Shown here: positions 32,746 through 45,724 of the stretch, in pieces
Layout: each line of letters starts with the position of its first letter
How positions within the stretch are numbered: position 1 is the first letter of the stretch
Source: Owenia fusiformis
Taxonomy: Eukaryota > Annelida > Polychaeta > Sabellida > Oweniidae
Assembly: GCA_903813345.2 (NCBI GenBank)
Contig: CAIIXF020000002.1
Coordinates: 26,917,223-26,977,222, forward strand
DNA: 60,000 nucleotides
Reading direction: 5' to 3'
The notes under the pieces: model-generated
What the model was told of the DNA's origin: nothing
Databases searched by the model: none
The model's input: only the letters and a program-made list of their open reading frames with translations
Made by a program: the position numbers and the translations under genes

Positions 32746-35700
32746 TAACCGAATGATTGTTAGCCCATAAACCCTCATCTTCGACTGAAGTTGAAGAAAC
32801 TGAAACCTTGTGAATCAACATGATAAACCTCATATTGTTAGAATGATAATGGTGATAATGCTATCCAAACTAAGGTGAATTATATATTTAATCATCTTCG
32901 GTGTGTAAGCAGGTGAAGATTACTAGCAAGTTGATATACAATATCAAAATTGAGTCATGAAAACACTGTTGCTCACCTCGTCCATTTGGAATGTTGACGT
33001 TCCATCATCAGTCTCATTGCTCATGTAGGTGGCTGAAATCCAAATGTACATTTGTGTGTATATCGCAGTATAGTATATGGCGGTTCCTTCAATAACCTCA
33101 GTAACTGTACTTTCATCTATAGTATTTCAGTTGTTAAATTAAGGTTCAGTACTTTTTGACAAAAATGGGGGACATGTTCATGTCTGTGTCCGTGTCTGTG
33201 AATGCAATGTTCACGTGTCTGTTGATTATTGATTAGGGCATTTGGGCTGTTTTCTACATGCATTTTCCTTTCACAGTTTCTAACCAACATGTATTGCAAC
33301 GGGACGTTTATTCATAACTAAAACAGTTTCTTTCAATAGACCTTTCCAATAAATTCTACCACCTTTTTGTAGATGAAAGAAGTTAGGATATATTGGCTTG
33401 ATTAATGATGTCACTGGTTGTTGGTATCAATTTGCCCAAGTAAAAACAGGATTTACTTATTGCTAATTTTGAAAAAGAACAACCTATGACATCATCAATG
33501 TAGCCAATATATCATAGATTCTTTGATGTATCAAAGGATGGCAGGATTTACTGGAAATGTCTATTGTTCTTCGATTTCAAGTGTTAATTGATATCTTATA
33601 TTATTGCCTGACCTGTCATTGTCTTCAGCTTAACCATACAACTGATGAAATCATCGAACTCAACCAGTCCTTCATTGTTGCTGTATCTCATCGCCACAGC
33701 ACTAAACGTTGAGTTACTCAGCTGATATTCTGTTCACATAGAAAATGTATATTGATTTTATGTCAGTTAATGTTCTTTATATGCTTTACAAATATTTCAA
33801 TATTAGTTAAATTCTATATATAAAAACGATAGCGGTTTTAACACTTCAATTTTTTGTTCTTTGTTAATACTTCTGCATGTTGACATTAGAGTAAGTAAAA
33901 TGTATGGACGAGTTAAGGTCAATTACTAAATTCAATTTTACAATATATTTCCACATCATCTCTATTTCATCTTTCCATATCATTTACACTAACAAATATG
34001 GGTTCCTTCACCCTCAATGTATTTTGCTTAATGTTGCATCATACTCAGTCTTTTGAGGGCTGATCGAAGTTCATAACTGCTGAAGTGTCCACTGCCGTCA
34101 ATATCTACCTCGTTAAAAACTTGCTGAAACACAAAACCAACACTTAATATCATTATGATTGTGATTTTCAGGAAAATGATATAATACGTACGATTTATGG
34201 ATGATTGAATTATTTTTCAAACGAAGGTATTTGACTGTCTATTCGTCTGATTGTAAAGATTAATACTGTTCTGATACTATACAGGGGCTATCATAACTAT
34301 TAAAGGAGATGTGATACTGATACTAACACCCCAATCACATTTCCTACGGCGACCTTGCGGTCTATCATTTCTGCGGCCAGTAACATTTTTACGCTCGCCG
34401 TGGAATTTCTGTGCTCTCATACTTTTGCAGTCACATTTCCCACGGCAGCCGCACGGTGATTATTAAATTTCTGTTGATAAATAATACTTTTTTCATTTTA
34501 TTTACATCGGGACAATTTATAAATGTTATCCATAGTGCTAGGATGTAATATCAAAATGAAAAGTGATCGTGAAAGATTGACAAATAATGATTCAATCTTG
34601 TTGAGCCAGTTGATTTCTACGGGGACCTCAGAAATGAACAAATATTATAACTCCGAGTTATAATTTCTACGGCGACCCTGCGGCCTGTAAAAAACTGGAT
34701 ACGCCGTACGGAGGCCGCAAGGTGAGCGTAGTTTTATGTTAAAAACAAAGGACATTAGGTAGAGTAGTTATGAAGTATGAAATAAGAATATGATATGTCA
34801 TATCAATTGTGATTTGAAATATATTATCAAAAGCGCTTTGACTGAGAATTCAGTTCTTTGATAGTTGCCCCGGGTCTTCATGCTTTCTGTTGCTATGGCA
34901 ACCATAACTTCAACCAATCACATCACTTTGATCTGTAACTTGGTATTTCAATTCAATAATGTTTGAACATTATTCTGTGCAAATTCTATGAGGATTGGGT
35001 AAAATCTGAAGAAATGCCAGATACTTTTACCTTATTTATTGATCACCCTGTACTCTTCGTTATTGAAAAACAATACAACTTACCTTCCATAGTTTGAGGT
35101 CACCATAGAGTCCTCGGAATTCCTCGAATCCAAGTTTACCAGTATAATCAAGCTTAAACGTGTCAAGGAATGTTTCTAGAACAACGTTATTACATATTAA
35201 TATCGGGTTTAAAAGCATGAGTGTATGCACTTAACTGTTCGCATAATGCATGAAGACGGAATCCGAGTACATCATCAGTACACTAATGAAATCTTCAAAA
35301 TCCAATAAATAATTATACAGGATTCTTTATTTCAATTAAAATATACTATCACTCCTTTTTAAAAATGACATTGTATTCAGTTCTTTACTCGGCATATTTG
35401 AATTGATTGTAAATGTCGAATTAAAGTGAACCTTATTATTTAGATATTAATATGTTACAAGGATACGTCTCTAGTAGCAACAAGACTTCTGCAAGCATCA
35501 GTTGTGAATCCCCCGAAATCGAAATCTGAAAAAATAAAAATTTACAATAACTTATTGTAACATACAGTTTATATTCTGATATATTTTCATTTTGGCACCG
35601 TTTTCAGTATGTAAATCTAGTTGCTCCATCTAATGATTCATGTAGTAAACATCTACCTAGCTCTTCATCTCTAAGCCACAACTGGATATTCTTCTTTGTT

Positions 35701-36019
35701 TTGTTTTATTAATAAAATTCTACGCAAATACGTATCTTGCTGGACATACGTTTTATTGGCTTATCCATAATTTCTAATAAATAACAATAAATTAGAGTGG
35801 TGAAAATACATGGAACAATTAGACACATGAGGCCAAAACTTACGCTGTCCATAGACCTGATTAAGAATATCCTTCAGTTCATATGCGTCTATTTCACCGT
35901 CTTCCCCAGCTAGATTCTTAAATGCTTCTAATGCCCGATTGGCCTGTTCCTGGTCCTCTTCATTATCTTCTGGTGGATCCTCTAGTTCACCACCAACAGC
36001 CGTCTCCTCGTCTATCTCA
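32665..36019 (-). CDS. Calpain exons 12-18: penta-EF-hand domain
   Basis: Exon 12 has an acidic linker, then the first EF segment [17 protein letters not shown]. Exon 13 reads [20 protein letters not shown] and joins exon 14 [20 protein letters not shown], giving the loop [12 protein letters not shown]. The exon 14 acceptor is tttaag|CTT; an upstream ttctag is out of frame. Exon 15 has [20 protein letters not shown], a full canonical calcium loop. Exon 16 reads [16 protein letters not shown] then [16 protein letters not shown]. Exon 17 (56 bp) reads [19 protein letters not shown]. Exon 18 begins [12 protein letters not shown]. The family's last residues (about L-T-M-Y-S) are not clearly preserved; the final 27 codons, stop included, lie in the MITE. 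Confidence 0.88.
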
Positions 36020-39000
36020 CTAATAGGAAATAAAATATACTCTTTGTTGCTTCTGTATGCAAAACTATATTCCAATAGCTGTGTATATTTAACAAGTAAT
36101 ATACGTGGAAGCACTGATCTATTATTCTAAATATCACGAACAGAATGATACCAGTGACAAATGGAGACTTGTTGCAAGACTAAACTTCTTTATTACACTT
36201 AGCTTCTTGTACCTCATTTTAACAATGGCAATAAAGAGCAATATTTATACTTATACTTAGCTGTTTACTAAATTATACATATAACCTACCCTGTCTCGTT
36301 TGGTTTTTCGCTAAACACCCTCAATATAAAATCTGCCTCTTGATCGGGATCAAATGTAGATGGAACGATAACATATTCCCCGGGTGTCAAACGATGTCGG
36401 AAACTGTTCTCTCTGGTGTTGATAAAGTTTGGGGAACGATCTGCAGATGCATGCGTTTCGAAATATTGACTCGGTAGAGTCCCAGATCCAGAGTCTTCAA
36501 GCTGAAAGCAAGATGACGGACATTTTGTCATTCCCTGAAATCATGTTTATTTTCTTAATATATATGATTCATACTTTGTTCGTTAAAATTCAAACCTTCA
36601 CGCCATATGTATATTCGCATGTATGACAGGCGCTTGAATATATCAGAACGAGGTTGTAGCGATCTAGAACGAGTCGCTGAGAAAAAAGAGTAGATATAAT
36701 GACTGTAAGCATAATAATACAAGGTACGAGAAGTACTACCTGATATATTGCATAGCCAATTGGATGATTATCTTCGCCAGTTTTACGCAGTTTCCTACGG
36801 CCTTTCTGCATTAAGCCAACAACAATGGTTCCCATCTCTTCATCGTCATCGTCATCAGCGTCTGGGATGTTTATTCTATATTGGGGGTTCATCGCAAAAG
36901 ATCCTAGAAGAACATTTATTTGGGGTTCATCGCAAAAGAACTTAAAATAACATTGATTTGGGATTCATCTCAAAATAACTTTGAAGAACATTTAGTAAAT
37001 AACTGTTTCGCATGATGCATACATAGACGATAACTTTAATTCAAATTGTCTGGGATAAGCTGATGTCATGATAATGCCATAATAAATTATGAATTATAGA
37101 CTTATTTTAAACAAATAAAGCGCCCTACTTTTATATTCACCAACTGGACATTATTATCAACATGAAACTTGTCCCAGTTATAGAAAACCTGTGGGGCAAG
37201 TCAAGGGAGTGGCATATAAAATAACAAACATACTTGGATAGTTCCTGCAACCCCCAGCGCTGGATCTCCGCCTCCATGACCCTTCCTGTAATGTCATTTC
37301 CCAGCGTGTGTTGCCATCGTCATCCTCGAGGGAATCTGGGCCAAGGTTACATATCTCTAGTCGCATGAAGTTTGTGGAGAAGTCTTCATATGACATCCTA
37401 AACATAATTTTAATTTTACACATACAGTAACCATATTAAGTGTATGCACATAGTCAATTTTAGCCTCTAACTCCACAAGAAAACAAAGTATTTTCAATCG
37501 GATGGTGTCATGGTGTTAGGGATGATTTAATTTGAAAACGATATAATACATGGCATGGTTTAACACATAGTTATATATGGTTCCCATATGATGCTTGTGT
37601 TTTTATTGTTATTGAAGTAAAAAAAACACAAAAAAATCCAATGTTGGAAATTGTCTTTAGTTTATGGGCGCTAAATGATATAGGGTAGAGTGTTCAAATC
37701 ACGAGTCAAAGTTATTATCAAAAACTTGTGTGGGATACTATCATATTAACTTTAAATTACGGAAATTGGACAATAACTACACTTCTAATCGGATCATAAT
37801 ACAGGGAGACAGGTCATCACTAAAACCCCATTATCATGTTCTTACCAAAACTCGCCATCATATTCCTTGGATAGCCCCAACTCTTCCTTTTCATCATCCG
37901 GTACAAACTGCCATTCTTCTGACCTAAAATGTACACATGCTATGTGGTTCTCAATGTTATGTGATATGGAGTATTACACAAAATGTATTGCATCTTCAAC
38001 AAAATTGTGAACGACATTTAGATTAGCGTAAATTTGGATAAAGCATCAGTCATATATTTTCTATGACGACCGTAACTTCACAAAATCGATATAGGAAATC
38101 CTACATCGTACTTCTTATCACGATATTTTATGCTGCATATTTCTCTCGATTTTGGGAAGCTACGACCGTCGTACGGTTGCCGTGGATCAAATGTGAATAT
38201 GGCATAACGATGGGCGCATATTTGTGACAATTAATGCTCATAGGATATTACTTAAAACATATTTTGTTTACCGATTTTATCATTTTCCATATTCTTTACC
38301 AATTAGAAAAGCAGTTGTAGCTAAAGCATAAATTAGGTTATATTCTTCTCAAGTTAATCGTATACGTCTATGTAATGTACGAATATAGAATTATGGATGT
38401 GGGAAATATTCATCCATAATAAAACTCCCATATACAGAAATTAAAGCAATGGGATTATACTGATGATTTTTAAAATCTGTTGAAATGATGTACTTACGAG
38501 TCACTCCAAGCTCCGCGCCACTCGCATTCGTTTCCCCATGGATTCCGCACTCTTACCATTGGAATCACTCCTGATGCTGTTGGAGTTTCCACCTCCACCT
38601 AAAAAGTAGTTCCAGAAAGTAGTTGACAGGTAACATTAGAAGATTTTATTCGAAGGCATATTATATACGTTTTGGCACTACTTTTATTGCGTTGGTTGTT
38701 ATAATTATGCGACTCTTTGTTAAGTACAATCATCATTATTTACAAAAAAATAATAGAAAATATATCTGAACGTTACGACTCACGTATTTTACTGCTGTGA
38801 CACTATAAGCATGGCCTATCACCAGACCGTTGTCAAGCTTCGCCTCCATCTCGTCTGGGTTAGCCTAAAATGTTTTTTATTTTTATCTTTTATGAGTATT
38901 GTCGATTTTTCTTTGATTTTTATATCTTTAATTTTTCATAGTTATCTTTGATCGTTTTCATGAATACATTTGAAATTTCCATAATTAGTTTAATTGTGTC

Positions 39001-41501
39001 TGATATTTCTGAAATTTCTGAAATTTCTTCCGTAGTACATAGTTATAAACTTATTGACTGATGTTCATACTAAAACCGGAATCAGAGTATTCTTAACAAT
39101 CGTAGACAATTTAAACAGATCATTGATCTACTAATGACAGTATTTCATTCCTTACTCCATTCAATATAACCACTAATCACACAACCACCTGGTGAGCAAG
39201 CTAATTGCGAAACTTCACGTTTTAAACTTTTTTGATTAATATCTGGATGATTGTTATAACAAGAAGGGGTTCATACTTACGTTAATGGAGCACCCCATTA
39301 TGGAGCCCTTTTCATAAGCTCTAAGCATGACTTTAAATAGGTTATCTGGGCAGTCATTGGCCATATCAACTAGTTCCACAACTCCGCCTGTGAAGTCAGT
39401 CATTGCCTCGCAAGTAAGCCCACCGGAAAGGCTCTCATAACATCCGTTCAATCTACAATAAAAAGAGAAATTTGAAAGACTGGATCAAAATCCACATCCA
39501 CATTGTTCTGGTAAATTTTCATTCATTTGCATTACTGTTCAAAATATTTTTATCAATTATTACTTTTTTATTAATAAAATTGCTTTTGTAGTACTTTTTG
39601 CTCGTAACCTCAGAGTAGAAATCTGTCCCATTTTTTATTACATACCCTGTAAGTAAACTATCATATATTACATGTTATAATAATCACAGTTTTGTAATAA
39701 TTTTCCCTTACTTTGCATAGGCCTTTTCCAAAAGAGGAGTCCAAAATTCATTCCTTTCTTCAGAATGCATATAGATGAGTTTATCGTTGTATGTGGGGAG
39801 TCTATCATCTATAATCACTTCAACCCAGCGCCCATACTGCCAGAATTGAAACCTGAATATACCTGGAGGTTGAAAACAGACGTTTTATATGAATATTATT
39901 CAATCATTATTGAAAAATTAATTTATATTAAGAGCAGACATAAAAAAAATTGAAATCCAACTTGTCATTTTAGGTATATGTACATATCCATATTTTAGAA
40001 TTTAGATCGAGGGATTGAGATCTACATGTACAGTATGTGTAAAACATGCATGCGTTTCCTTTTGTTGCATTTGGGTTTCGCTCATTACGTTATGGATTTT
40101 CTGTTTTCCATTTTATGATATATTTCAGTGTTTATTTCGTAGAATGGCAGAGCTACTTTCTCTCTTACATTGTATTTTTTATGTGACGATATTGACTGAT
40201 GAACATTTCGCTGTGAGTGTGCACTAACTATGCATTAACAGATTAAACTTCAAACATAGGGCTGTAGGGAGGAGAAATTTAAACCTGACAAAAATGGCAT
40301 ATTTGCTTTATATTGATATCTAAGCAGGTTTCAGGCCCCTTAAAAGACACTCACCTGCATAGTCTTCAGAGAAAGACTGATCTTGTGGCACAACCCTGAA
40401 CAGAAGCTTTTCATTGGTTGCTAAAGAGGCCACTGCTGCTAGTAACCAACAGTCTCCGAGGACCCCTTGATTGATATCGAACCTGCTTGCCTCACCAACT
40501 ATTAGTTGTGGATCATCAGCAAACTCCTAAAAATGGTTTGTCATAAAATATGTAAAACACCCCAAAAAGATATAAGAATCTACATAGTCAATTTGTATTT
40601 GATTTATACATATGGCAACTGTGGTACAGTATGTACTGTAGAAAAACATTGATAAGTAGTCCATCTCGACATATTTTTAGTCTCGGGTCGTGTAGAAAAG
40701 AGGATCACTTGCCATCCATACCTTTGCTGGACAGGAGGCTTAACATTTTCAATGTTGTCCAAATGTGTAGTCTTGCCTATTTGGCCAAATAATCATTATT
40801 TATTGCCTTGCATCCAAATCTACTTACACTTGGGCGTTTCCACTCTACCGGGTAACACGGTGGTGGACTGTTGAAGAATATAGAGCAGTCTTCCGCAGGG
40901 AAATCAGGGTCTTCCCAAAGTCCACCTGAATTATAAAAATTGCAATTATGGGTGGAGAACGCAAGTTCAATGACAAACACCATCTCGACACCACGGTAGT
41001 GTATATTGTTAGTAATTACCTCACTGTTTATGTTTTATTTCAGTTTTTCAGATTTTATTACCGAATTGAACTGCGTGTAAGTCATGGGATTAAGTTTTAA
41101 TAGCACTTATCTTCGAATTTATTAAAGTTGCAACACAAAAAGCGGATTATACTATGCAGTATATTTTGTTGGGTAAAACTTTTAACTAAAACTACCTTTT
41201 CTCAAAAGTAACCTCTGTTGACTTTATTTAGACATAGATGGCTCTTGGATACATAATACTCGCATACTATTACGTACTTGGTATTACGGGTTTTGCAGCC
41301 ATACTTGCAGTATAATGTATATTTACCTGATTCCAAACATTCTGCTTTGATTTCCTCATAGGTTTGACCTTGACCTTCCTCCGAAAATCCAGATTTATTC
41401 TTACTGGACCCCCTTCCCGTATCTCTGATTGTTGGTCTGGGGTCGGGTCTAGGGGCAAATCTACTTCCCCATCCCTTCAAGTAACGTCTTAGAAAACTCA
41501 T
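32665..41501 (-). CDS. Classical calpain (calcium-dependent cysteine protease), gene B
   Basis: Eighteen coding exons, all phase-consistent: 41,501-41,327; 40,925-40,828; 40,526-40,355; 39,862-39,712; 39,452-39,281; 38,864-38,784; 38,598-38,498; 37,923-37,846; 37,397-37,234; 36,903-36,740; 36,501-36,290; 36,019-35,844; 35,525-35,467; 35,152-35,084; 34,123-34,045; 33,729-33,613; 33,032-32,977; 32,799-32,665. About 752 residues, close to the usual classical calpain length of about 700. Order: N-terminal region, protease core, C2-like domain, penta-EF-hand domain. Calpains are cytosolic proteases activated by calcium that cut regulatory and cytoskeletal proteins at limited sites. All three catalytic residues are in conserved motifs, so the product should be active. 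The last exon is the least certain: it has a good acceptor and begins FLQL as expected, but ends inside a MITE. The paralogue number (CAPN1/2/3/9-like) cannot be fixed by eye. Confidence 0.95.
36290..37397 (-). CDS. Calpain exons 9-11: C2-like regulatory domain
   Basis: Exon 9 (37,397-37,234): [20 protein letters not shown], then [20 protein letters not shown], the standard W-x-G-x-AGGC entry to the domain. Exon 10 (36,903-36,740): NPQYRI, the acidic [10 protein letters not shown]-like loop, and [16 protein letters not shown]. Exon 11 (36,501-36,290): [40 protein letters not shown]. Known role in the family: calcium/phospholipid binding and restraint of the protease core. Confidence 0.92.
36881..36994. 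repeat. 38-bp direct repeat x3 across the calpain exon 10 acceptor
   Basis: Units 36,881-36,918, 36,919-36,956 and 36,957-36,994 share TTGGGGTTCATCGCAAAAG. The first contains the true acceptor (tctag|GATC, exon edge 36,903) and first exon codons; the others lie in the intron upstream of it in gene direction. Confidence 0.85.
37846..40526 (-). CDS. Calpain exons 3-8: protease core with intact Cys-His-Asn triad
   Basis: Exon 3 carries the catalytic Cys in [16 protein letters not shown]. Exon 4: [20 protein letters not shown] and [14 protein letters not shown]. Exon 5: [18 protein letters not shown] and [11 protein letters not shown]. Exon 6: catalytic His in [15 protein letters not shown]. Exon 7: catalytic Asn in [19 protein letters not shown]. 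Exon 8: [25 protein letters not shown]. Motif spacing and exon content match classical calpains; no key residue is missing. Confidence 0.96.
40828..41501 (-). CDS. Calpain exons 1-2: N-terminal region
   Basis: Exon 1 (41,501-41,327) starts [20 protein letters not shown] and includes [11 protein letters not shown]. Exon 2 (40,925-40,828) reads [16 protein letters not shown] and [10 protein letters not shown], the conserved F/L-x-D-P-x-F-P-A...EWKRP entry to the protease. The ATG at 41,501 is the only in-frame Met ahead of the conserved part; there is no signal peptide, as expected for a cytosolic enzyme. Confidence 0.9.
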
Positions 41502-44500
41502 TTCAGAGCTTGTTTATTGCAATGATGTTTTAATGAACTTAAGCTGCCGTGTCACTTATTCTAATATCAACACCATAGAAGAGATTGGACCTTGAATTGC
41601 AATTTAGTCGTATAAATATGCGTTCCGATTCAGTTCACTGTGCTGTTCTTCAATGTCGTTTCTCACTGTGATTTCACTAACCAGGACAGTGATCGCCAAA
41701 TGCTGAAACATTAAAATAAGTTAACATATATGTTAAGCAAAATACTCATAGACGTTAAATTAAAGGAATGAACACATTTTGACTGTGTCAGAATGTTCCC
41801 TTTCCTATTTATAGAATAAGATCAAATTCAGACTATGGATGGATATTTAGTTTACCTGTTTGGGATTTGATATGCTTGAGCTTAAAACATATTTCATCTT
41901 TATCTATTTCGACTCGGTTTTCAAAGTTACAATTCACTTTGGAATGTGAATGTTAAAATAAGAACTTTCCTATTTGCGTCGACTGAGGATAATTGTACAT
42001 CTACATTTTAACCTTTATTATAGTACTCCCTTAAATGTGAGGTAAATTTGAGTTTTTCCTTATTTTTGATTTTTGCGAATTTACCCCACATATCATTCAA
42101 TGTTCGAATCAAGGAGTTTTGGATGAGTTGGAACCGATTTATCGCAAGAAGAAGAAGGCATGCGAGTCTACACCACATTTTTGGGTATATTCTCGTGGAA
42201 TCGTTATTAGATTATAATTTACTAGACAATATTGTCTTGTGACGTGGACATAAGTAAGACTAAAAAAGAAAAAACCGACGGAGACGAACATTTTCGCATA
42301 TTTGTAATATCGTACAATGGAATTCGTCAGTATCGATCATTTATAACGAACGTCCATCGACTGCATATTTCTTTTGAAATACTAAAAGCAGTTTTTTCAA
42401 AAATCAATAAAAAGAAAATTGTTTTTGGTAAAAATAGGTTTAAACGCTTTCAAATAAGTTCTTATTCATGATGAATAAGTGAGTACGGACAAAATATCTC
42501 TACGTCAACGATTTAATCAGGACACATCACAGCTAAAAACTTAAAATAAATATATAACCGTTTGAATGACTTGTTTCCGGGTTACCTTACTGTATATCGA
42601 GTAAAGCACTCGTATATTATATACGACCCTATTAACATAAGAGGTAAACGTATTTAAATACATAGACCCAAAATAAAGTGACCTGCCTACTTTAATATTA
42701 TTACTTACCTAACCTGAAGGTATACAGGTATGAATTAATATACTCACATAGGTACTATCAGCGTGTATATGAACCACATCCGTGAAAATGCATGTTATTT
42801 TTAACTTCAGTTCATATTACGCTGTTGAATGCCCAATTACGATAACTTGATCAAGGACGACATCAATTGATTGCATGATTGATGCCGGTGTCCCTACCCG
42901 GTCTACCTGACTTGTTGCTCCCACTCAGTAATATTTCACCATTGTAAGTCTCTGCCCCCCCCCCCCACACACATCTACCTCAACGAGTCATTTAATGCTC
43001 CAAGTTAAGACATGCAACATTGCAAGTCCCCCCCCCCCACCTGACCGTTCTGCTTGCAACCCAGATTCCAGGTGTGATATATCTGTATGTATTCGGTGGT
43101 TAATGTAGGGTTTCTCAAGCGATTTGTGTACGATTACCCCAACTGAGTTTACGACTTATGTTACATTCAGCAAGATAGGAGAGTATTCAGAGCTATATTA
43201 CCCTTCGTTCGACTTCATTTCTTAAAAGAGAGCTTCGTCTTCATTTATAACTAGACTCTACGCGCAGGGTAGAGCTATATAGTCTGATGCCAATAAACGT
43301 CCTGTGGTAATTCTAAAGGGAATGGTATTACCTTAGTTTGAAAGCTTGCAAGTGTTACATACATGTATCAAAGGCGTGGGTGGTGAGGATTTATTTTTTT
43401 AGTACTAACCAAAAATGTCAAAATGGCCTTAGTAAAGCTGTCCTGTTTAGGAACCCCTATGTAGTGTATATCCCCATGTTAATCAACGCATCCTCGCTGA
43501 AATCCTCATTTTCTCAGAAAGCTCAAGTTGATCCATTCTCAACAAGTAGATTCATGTTGATGAGTATTGCTAGAATCCATTTTCAATATTAAGAATAGGG
43601 GTTCTTAACATTTCACTGGGCTTGATTTTTAGAATAGTTGGTTGGCTGTATTCATTAAGCAGTGTTAATTCAAACGTATGTAAAAAGGTATGTTAAACAT
43701 GAACATATCTCAGTATTGTCAATTGGCAGAGAGCACAATGCCCTGGAGATAAAATGTGCGACGGAATAATAAAAAGTTTGTTTATATTGAAATGAGTGGT
43801 GTATTATTTGTCATAAAATAGTTCTTCAAATCACACCGTACAACTTACTTTTATCTACAAATGATCATTAATCAGTTTGAAGCACTGCTCCAATAAAGTA
43901 GCACAAGTATGTAATAACGCATATCCTTAATTACAGTAACATATTATGGGAGGATGTGCACTAGACTCTTGAACACCTGTGCACACGATTTGTGGTAAAC
44001 TGTTGGTTGAATAATATATTGAACAATATATTATAAGTACTTGTAACACGGTGGGGGCCCCGGGTAAGGGGCTCCCTGGTCAAACTCGCCCGTTTTAGTT
44101 GCTGTGCATGTCACTGACTCTACACAAGACAGAGTGAAAACATGAATAACGACTTCGAAATTACTAAAATATGAGTTGTACAGACTTGGCCCTGTTGACA
44201 TATTGATGATAAAAAGTAAAACCCTATACGGTTGTAAGTGTGGGTATGTGGAGAGTATGCGGAATAAATAAAAATGAATGCAAACGTAGCTGTGAATAAC
44301 AGAGTAATTTAAAATACCAAGGTGAGTTCTCTATCATGAATGAACATAGAAAGTAAGCCATATTGATCTTTAAGATATGTGTGATACTAAATTCATTATT
44401 GAAAATTCCAAGCGGTAGATTTCCTATATCGTGTAAAATCAAATACATATCCCGCATGAATATAGGCAAAGGCAATTCTTAAAATCGCGGATTCGGTAGT

Positions 44501-44530
44501 ATTGAATCTCTAATAAAGATGGCGCGAAAG
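41502..44530. other. Region upstream of calpain, no gene recognised
   Basis: Expected to contain the calpain 5' UTR and promoter, but no TATA box or transcription start can be assigned with confidence. Two short poly-C tracts lie at about 42,955 and 43,028. 43,196-43,290 is the inverted copy of 2,414-2,510. Confidence 0.4.
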
Positions 44531-44536
44531 TTTTTC

Positions 44537-45345
44537 CTTATAAGGTCAAAATATTTCCCATGATGCAGTTCGCGGGGGAACAAAATTTTTCTACCTTGTT
44601 TTTCCCCGTTGGTTTAACATGGGGATTTTCATACCCATTTTTCAAGCGATATTTTCGATCGAATCTCCATGCGATCGGAGAAAACAAACTATCAGAAACA
44701 ATTAGTCTTTTAATAATCTTTATATAACATATATTTTTTTTCATTTTATTGGCTCCTAACGGGGTGAAAACAATGATTGAAAATGGGAGTATATTCCGGA
44801 AGAGAAGAAGTCACGTGACTAGTCGCCATATTGGAAAAAGCAATTCCATTCGACTTTCAACACGTTCATGCCAATATTACCGCACTACAAACTGTAACAT
44901 CGATGCAACAACTGAATAAAAGTACTCATCTTCATATTACATTATAGAGTTACGTTGAAAACCCACAAACAACTGAGCATTTGACCAAAGAAGACACGTC
45001 GCTATTATCTAGGTCAAGTTTAGTGGTTCGAAAGCAAATCTTACATACTCGTTTCCGAATTTTGTTGTTAATTGTATAATCTTTTATTGATTAAATCTGG
45101 TATACTGACTATTAATTCAATGACAAAGAAGAAGAATTCCGATGGTGTCATTTTTTTATTTAGCTTGCGGGTGTAAAAACAAAATTGCGTAATTAATTTG
45201 ATTTAGAACTTTCGGGTCTCACAAATAGCTACACGAAATGCATCGTTGAAAAATATTGACCAATCAAATTTTGTCCTTTTTGAGTACATATATGCACCAT
45301 ATATGCGAACGTTCTGATTCAAAGAGCGAACAGCGAAATGGAGAA
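44537..45345 (+). repeat. Inverted-duplication copy 2
   Basis: Reverse-complement relative of 30,160-30,990. The start codon of the 30-kb frame is TTG here (44,981) and the membrane-segment frame is broken, while NFRVSQIATRNASLKNIDQS remains open near 45,208. Probably the decayed member of the pair. Confidence 0.7.
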
Positions 45346-45686
45346 TAGAATATATCCTCTTTACTAACAAATGATCAAATGTATGTATCCATCCTAACTG
45401 TAGTCCAGAGGTTATTAAATGCTTTTCCACCAGTCTCGCCTCAAGACCCTGGACCCCTTTCCCCTTATCTACTTTACAATCCTGTTGTTAAAGATAAGGG
45501 TGGTCCAGTTTTTGAAGCAAGACTACCTTCTGTGGTAACCCGACAGTGAATTTCAAAGATAAACTTAACGTTTCTCCTAATCACGAACTTTCAGAATTGT
45601 AGCTTGTAAGTGCTGTAAAAAAGGCCTAAATTATCCCTAAACGAATCAAAATATAATATATACTGAGAACCAAATGGTTGATTTAC

Positions 45687-45724
45687 ATCTAGGATGAACA
45701 ACTTTTTATTGCTTCATCCTAGAT
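45687..45724. repeat. Hairpin with 12-bp perfect arms
   Basis: ATCTAGGATGAA and TTCATCCTAGAT separated by 14 bases. No gene context. Confidence 0.6.

Noticed and set aside
35160-35185. Alternative calpain exon 14 acceptor ttctag|AAACATTCC
   Set aside because: Leaves the EF-hand out of phase with exon 13; the downstream tttaag|CTT restores exact family length.
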